DNA of 38,398 bases, from assembly GCA_903827945.1 (NCBI GenBank), contig CAIKKN010000034.1, positions 1 to 38,398 on the forward strand. Reading direction: 5' to 3'. The notes under the pieces are model-generated. The model saw only the letters and a list, made by a program, of their open reading frames with translations, was not told the DNA's origin and made no database searches. Every line of letters begins with the position of its first letter. The first letter of the stretch is position 1. This document shows positions 34,860 to 38,398 of the stretch, piece after piece. The translations under genes were made by a program, and so were the position numbers. Origin of the DNA: an uncultured Actinomycetes bacterium. Its GTDB lineage: Bacteria > Actinomycetota > Actinomycetes > Nanopelagicales > Nanopelagicaceae.

Positions 34860-36848
34860 GCGTTTTAGTGATTCACGAATAACGGCGCCATCACTTGTGC
34901 GCCAAAATGGTGGCATTGAATTGAGCAGTAATGATCCATATCGCTTTGTCACGATTCTAGAATCCAAAATTGCGACAACGCCGCGGTCCTCAGAACTGCG
35001 AATCAAGCGCCCTGTCCCCTGCGCTAACAAAAGAGCGGCGCGAGGAAGGGAGACCTGCATAAATCCACTTCCACCAGATTCATCTGCTTGCGCCGTTCGC
35101 GCTGCCATCACTGGTTCATCGGGACGTGGGAAAGGAATGCGATCAATGACGACCAATGTGCAGGAAGGACCTGGCACGTCAATTCCTTGCCATAATGAAA
35201 TTGTGCCGAGCAAAATCGAGGATGGCTCTTTTGTAAAGCGATCGACAAGTGATCCAATCGAATCGCCCTTGCGTTGCACGATGATTGGCAACTTCAAATC
35301 TTCTAAGACTTTACGAAGGTGCACTTCTGCAGCGTCCACACCACGCCACGAACTAAACAAAGCGAGTGTGCGACCACCTGCGGCCTCTATTAATTCACCA
35401 AGCTCGGTAAGCGCTTCCTTGCTTGGACCATCACGACCTGGTTCTGGAATATGACGAGGCAAATAAAGCGCGCCCTGTTTTGCAAAATCAAAGGGTGATC
35501 CAACATCCAACATCGCCACATTGGCAGGGTCAATATCCCCTTCCTCAAGTTCTAGAGCGCTGTCATCGCCGCTCTCAAATCCAATGGATTTCGCGATGGG
35601 GTCAAATGATTTTCCAACGGTCAACGTCGCTGATGTTGCAATGACAGGAGTTTTGGTGAGTAGGTTTTCTCGCAACACATTTGAAACTTCAAGTGGCGCC
35701 AAATAAAGAGTGGAGAAAGTCGGTTCAAACCACATCACCTGATGGCGACCTGGCTTCAACATCTTTGTTGCCGTCGTCAACACTTCTTGCGTTGCACCCT
35801 TGACTCGCGCCCGTTCTGCCATGGAATCCACTTCAATGACATCACTATCTGCCTGAATTAATTGAATGACCGCTGCCGCTGTCTCTTTTACTTTGCGAAT
35901 TGGAGATTCAAGAATCGCAGGCACCTCTGGCATGCGCCCCGCTTTTGTTGGATCAGCGCGTAACATCTCGGCATATTCTTGAAGCGCTTCATAAAAGTTA
36001 TCCGCCGCTTTTTCAAAAGCAATAGATGCTTTTCCTGGCATATGTTTCTTTGCCATTTTTGCCGCGCGCTCGACCCGGCCCGCAGTCAACTCTTCGGTGA
36101 CCGCCTGAGTTGTGCGATCCATAAATTCATGTGCTTCATCGAGGATAACTGCGTCCCGGTCTGGCAAAATCGGATGAGAATCAACAATTTCAATTGCTAG
36201 CAAAGTGTGGTTTGTAACGACGACATTAGCCTTCGCTGCTTTTGCTTTGGCATTTACTGCAAAACATTGCGTTCCAAAGGGGCAATCATCGGCTCCCATA
36301 CATTCACGGCCAGAGACTGAATTGGCAAGCCATACGCGACGGTCTACATCAGGTGCATCATCGCGGTCCCCTGTAGCCCCCGGTGATTGCACCCACGCCT
36401 TAAGTCTTTTCGCATCTTTCTCTAGCGCGCCGATTTCCATGAGCGGCTCTAAATCAGGGTCGCCTTCTGAACCATTCATCTTCTGCAAGCAGACGTAATT
36501 GCCAACGCCTTTATAGATGGCAAAAGTAATGTCGCGGCCAAGTTCTTTATCTAAAGCTGGCTTGATCTTGGGTAGGTCGCGTTCTACTAATTGGCGCTGC
36601 AGCGCAATCGTCGCTGTCGCTACCAAGACTTTTTTGCCGTAAACCAATGCGGGCACCAGATAAGCGAGCGACTTTCCAGTTCCCGTTCCTGCTTGCACAA
36701 GCAAGTGATTCTTATTCTGCAGCGCATTTCCCACTGCCTCAGCCATTTCAATTTGGCCTTCACGAGCTTCACCACCAATGGCTTGGACTGCAGCACTCAA
36801 CGCGCTTAATACTTTTGCGTTGAAGTCATTCTTATTGCTTGCAGCCAT
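34827..36848 (-). CDS. dinG: ATP-dependent DNA helicase DinG-like (XPD superfamily)
   Basis: A 5'-3' DNA helicase of 673 residues acting in repair or in clearing R-loops and other structures. Walker A is AGTGTGKS (53-60), the DEAH box follows at about 238-241, and four Cys (120, 183, 189, 195) make the iron-sulphur cluster of the XPD/DinG group. Motif VI is seen in the C-terminal QGTGRLIRS. The ATG at 36848 follows TAGAGT (36855-36860) with 6 bases between. It is downstream of nrdJ, separated by a strong hairpin. Confidence 0.93.
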   Translation of the reverse strand: MAASNKNDFNAKVLSALSAAVQAIGGEAREGQIEMAEAVGNALQNKNHLLVQAGTGTGKSLAYLVPALVYGKKVLVATATIALQRQLVERDLPKIKPALDKELGRDITFAIYKGVGNYVCLQKMNGSEGDPDLEPLMEIGALEKDAKRLKAWVQSPGATGDRDDAPDVDRRVWLANSVSGRECMGADDCPFGTQCFAVNAKAKAAKANVVVTNHTLLAIEIVDSHPILPDRDAVILDEAHEFMDRTTQAVTEELTAGRVERAAKMAKKHMPGKASIAFEKAADNFYEALQEYAEMLRADPTKAGRMPEVPAILESPIRKVKETAAAVIQLIQADSDVIEVDSMAERARVKGATQEVLTTATKMLKPGRHQVMWFEPTFSTLYLAPLEVSNVLRENLLTKTPVIATSATLTVGKSFDPIAKSIGFESGDDSALELEEGDIDPANVAMLDVGSPFDFAKQGALYLPRHIPEPGRDGPSKEALTELGELIEAAGGRTLALFSSWRGVDAAEVHLRKVLEDLKLPIIVQRKGDSIGSLVDRFTKEPSSILLGTISLWQGIDVPGPSCTLVVIDRIPFPRPDEPVMAARTAQADESGGSGFMQVSLPRAALLLAQGTGRLIRSSEDRGVVAILDSRIVTKRYGSLLLNSMPPFWRTSDGAVIRESLKRLDATFKEQGL

Positions 36849-36854
36849 TACGGC

Positions 36855-36860
36855 ACTCTA
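36855..36860 (-). promoter_or_regulatory. -10 box TAGAGT, leaderless start of dinG
   Basis: TAGAGT, then GCCGTA, then ATG at 36848. The expected -35 position falls in the foot of the terminator hairpin at 36878-36909. Confidence 0.55.
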
Positions 36861-36877
36861 TCTTGTCTTGAAATGAG

Positions 36878-36909
36878 AAGAGGGCCGCGACGTTTATCGC
36901 GACCCTCTT
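36878..36909 (-). terminator. Intrinsic terminator-like hairpin after nrdJ
   Basis: On the minus strand, AAGAGGG-T-CGCGA and TCGCG-G-CCCTCTT form a 13-bp stem (one G-U) with a 6-base loop, followed by a moderately T-rich CTCATTTC. On the plus strand the odd pair would be a C-A mismatch, so it favours the nrdJ direction. Confidence 0.65.
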
Positions 36910-36924
36910 TAATTGCTAGTTAGA

Positions 36925-38398
36925 TCATGAACATCCAGATGTGTTGCCACAACCTTCGCAGACGAAACATGAACCGGCCATACGCATCTTTACTCCGCAT
37001 GTCATGCAAAGAGGTGCATCTGACTTAACGCCGCTCATCTTTTCGAAGAGTTCCATTGATGATCCGACGCCTGCTGTTGAATTGTTTGCAGCTGGTGCTG
37101 CTTCAATTTTTACATCCGCAGTTTTTACCGCAGCCGCAGGTGCTTTTGGGGTATCAACAACCTTAGGTGCTGCTGCTACTGGAGCTGAAGAAGTTACTTG
37201 ATCCGGTGTGTATTCACCTGTATCCAGTGCGCGTTGGCGCTCTGTTGCGGTGTACAAGCCCATTGCTGAACGTGTCTCATATGGAAGGTAATCAAGTGCG
37301 AGGCGACGGAAGATGTAATCCATCATGGATTGCGCTATGCGGATATCTGCATCATCTGTCATGCCTGCAGGCTCGAAGCGAAGGTTTGAGAACTTCTCAA
37401 CAAATGTCTCTAGAGGCACTCCGTATTGCAATCCGATCGAGATCGCGATGGAGAACGCATCCATAACACCAGCAAGTGTTGAACCTTGCTTGCCAAGCTT
37501 CAAGAAGACTTCACCGAGTGCGCCATCAGCGTATGTTCCTGCTGTCATGTAACCCTCTGCGCCGCCAACACTAAATGATGTTGTGCGTGAAGGACGTGAC
37601 TTTGGAAGACGCTTACGTGTTGCAACTGGATGTTCTGCCTCAACAGCTGAAGCATTAGAATCAGTGCCCTTGTTTGCGCCCTTACCCTCTGACAAAGGTT
37701 GTCCGACCTTACAGTTATCGCGATAAACAGCGAGCGCCTTGAGGCCAAGCTTCCAACCTTGGTAGTAAACCTCTTCGATTTCTTCAACAGAAGCATCTGC
37801 TGGAAGGTTTACTGTCTTTGAGATAGCACCTGACAAGTACGGCTGGCATGCTGCCATCATCTTGACGTGGCCCATTGCTGAGATTGAGCGAACTCCCATT
37901 GCGCAATCGAAGATGTCGTAGTGCTCGGTCTTGAGACCAGGAGCATCGATGACGTTTCCGTTTGCCGCGATGTATTCAACAATTGCTTCAACAGTCTCTT
38001 CTGTGTAACCGAGCTTGCGAAGAGCCATTGGGATTGTCTGATTAACAATCTGCATTGAACCGCCGCCGACAAGCTTCTTGAACTTAACAAGAGCAAGATC
38101 TGGCTCGATACCTGTTGTATCGCAATCCATCATCAAGCCGATTGTGCCTGTTGGTGCAAGAACAGATGCTTGCGCGTTACGCCAGCCGTTCTTCTCGCCG
38201 ATTTCAATTCCCTTATCCCACTCCTTGTTTGCTTCTGACCAAACATCAGCATCAAGTGTTGTTTGTGGCTTTGCAGCATGTGAAGCAGCTTGGTGCTTGC
38301 GCATGACGCGTGTGTGGCCTGCAGCGTTACGTGCATAACCGTTGTAAGCACCAACGATTCCTGCAATTTCAGCTGAGCGACGGTATGAAGTACCTGTC
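36925..38398 (-). CDS. nrdJ: Vitamin B12-dependent ribonucleotide reductase, C-terminal part (runs off the window)
   Basis: A class II reductase that makes deoxyribonucleotides with adenosylcobalamin and needs no oxygen. The frame is open to the window edge: the first residues in view read TSYRRSAEIAGIVGAYNG, so the ATG at 38304 is internal. About 490 residues are present. They include LAPTGTIGLMMDCDTTGIEP, the family core KFKKLVGGGSMQIVN, a low-complexity Pro/Ala linker (about 130-65 residues from the end), and a C-terminal CMTCG...CFVCEGC...C cluster, which carries the Cys used for re-reduction. The organism therefore depends on cobalamin. A cobalamin riboswitch, if any, would lie outside the window. 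Confidence 0.96.
   Translation of the reverse strand, partial: TGTSYRRSAEIAGIVGAYNGYARNAAGHTRVMRKHQAASHAAKPQTTLDADVWSEANKEWDKGIEIGEKNGWRNAQASVLAPTGTIGLMMDCDTTGIEPDLALVKFKKLVGGGSMQIVNQTIPMALRKLGYTEETVEAIVEYIAANGNVIDAPGLKTEHYDIFDCAMGVRSISAMGHVKMMAACQPYLSGAISKTVNLPADASVEEIEEVYYQGWKLGLKALAVYRDNCKVGQPLSEGKGANKGTDSNASAVEAEHPVATRKRLPKSRPSRTTSFSVGGAEGYMTAGTYADGALGEVFLKLGKQGSTLAGVMDAFSIAISIGLQYGVPLETFVEKFSNLRFEPAGMTDDADIRIAQSMMDYIFRRLALDYLPYETRSAMGLYTATERQRALDTGEYTPDQVTSSAPVAAAPKVVDTPKAPAAAVKTADVKIEAAPAANNSTAGVGSSMELFEKMSGVKSDAPLCMTCGVKMRMAGSCFVCEGCGNTSGCS

Noticed and set aside
34843-35454. 203-codon open frame on the plus strand inside dinG
   Set aside because: It is the complement of conserved DinG sequence, rich in Ser/Arg/Pro as expected for a shadow frame, with no start signal.

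Overview
The window looks like a gene-dense stretch of a streamlined actinobacterial chromosome. Three things point there: the conserved order recO-uppS next to leuA and near glyS, dusB, dgt and dnaG; actinobacteria-typical families (DUF4192, GlnA2-like glutamine synthetase, B12-dependent ribonucleotide reductase with a C-terminal Cys cluster); and moderate G+C with very short gaps. A small-genome aquatic actinobacterium, for example of the acI/Nanopelagicales type, would fit, but that placement is inference. I see no transposase, integrase, phage gene, CRISPR array or rRNA.

Layout. 1-2.2 kb: the start of a secreted-protein gene (minus) and an ORF joining the last five membrane segments of an amino-acid permease to a flavin monooxygenase. 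2.2-7.9 kb: short genes on both strands (two SDR oxidoreductases, a free-standing DnaX-C-like protein coupled to a GH25 lysozyme, an ACT protein, a DoxX-Rieske fusion, a dienelactone hydrolase, a SOUL protein). 7.9-12.1 kb: a three-gene sugar ABC importer without ATPase, divergent from a NagB-like sugar-phosphate enzyme, which suggests amino-sugar uptake. 12.1-16.9 kb: a UbiA prenyltransferase and three secreted proteins, one with a new-looking tandem C-terminal repeat and one a likely zinc metallopeptidase. 16.97-23.4 kb: tRNA-Asn, dnaG, dgt, a YdcF/SanA-like protein, dusB and glyS, all on the minus strand. 23.5-31.9 kb: ZIP transporter, uppS, recO, an HSL-type esterase, leuA with a leader-peptide attenuator, a glutamine synthetase, a divergent UppP and alanine dehydrogenase. 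31.9-38.4 kb: DUF4192, a coupled pair of surface proteins (one PKD-like), a NUDIX hydrolase, DinG helicase and the 3' two-fifths or so of nrdJ.

Expression logic. Eighteen starts (including a leader peptide) have a TAnnnT -10-like hexamer ending 5-7 bases before the start codon and generally no usable Shine-Dalgarno site, so most transcription units appear leaderless. This pattern also fixes several uncertain starts. Shine-Dalgarno sites appear mainly in a few leadered genes. Two secreted-protein genes 16.8 kb apart share an almost identical hairpin that places the Shine-Dalgarno bases in its loop. All nine convergent gene pairs end within 9 bp of each other or overlap, leaving no room for ordinary terminators.

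Cell-envelope themes recur: uppS makes the undecaprenyl carrier lipid, the UppP-like protein may recycle it, and the lysozyme, YdcF/SanA-like protein and secreted proteins act at the wall. Nitrogen and amino-acid metabolism is represented by leuA, the glutamine synthetase, ald and the ACT protein. DNA maintenance is represented by dnaG, dgt, recO, dinG and nrdJ.
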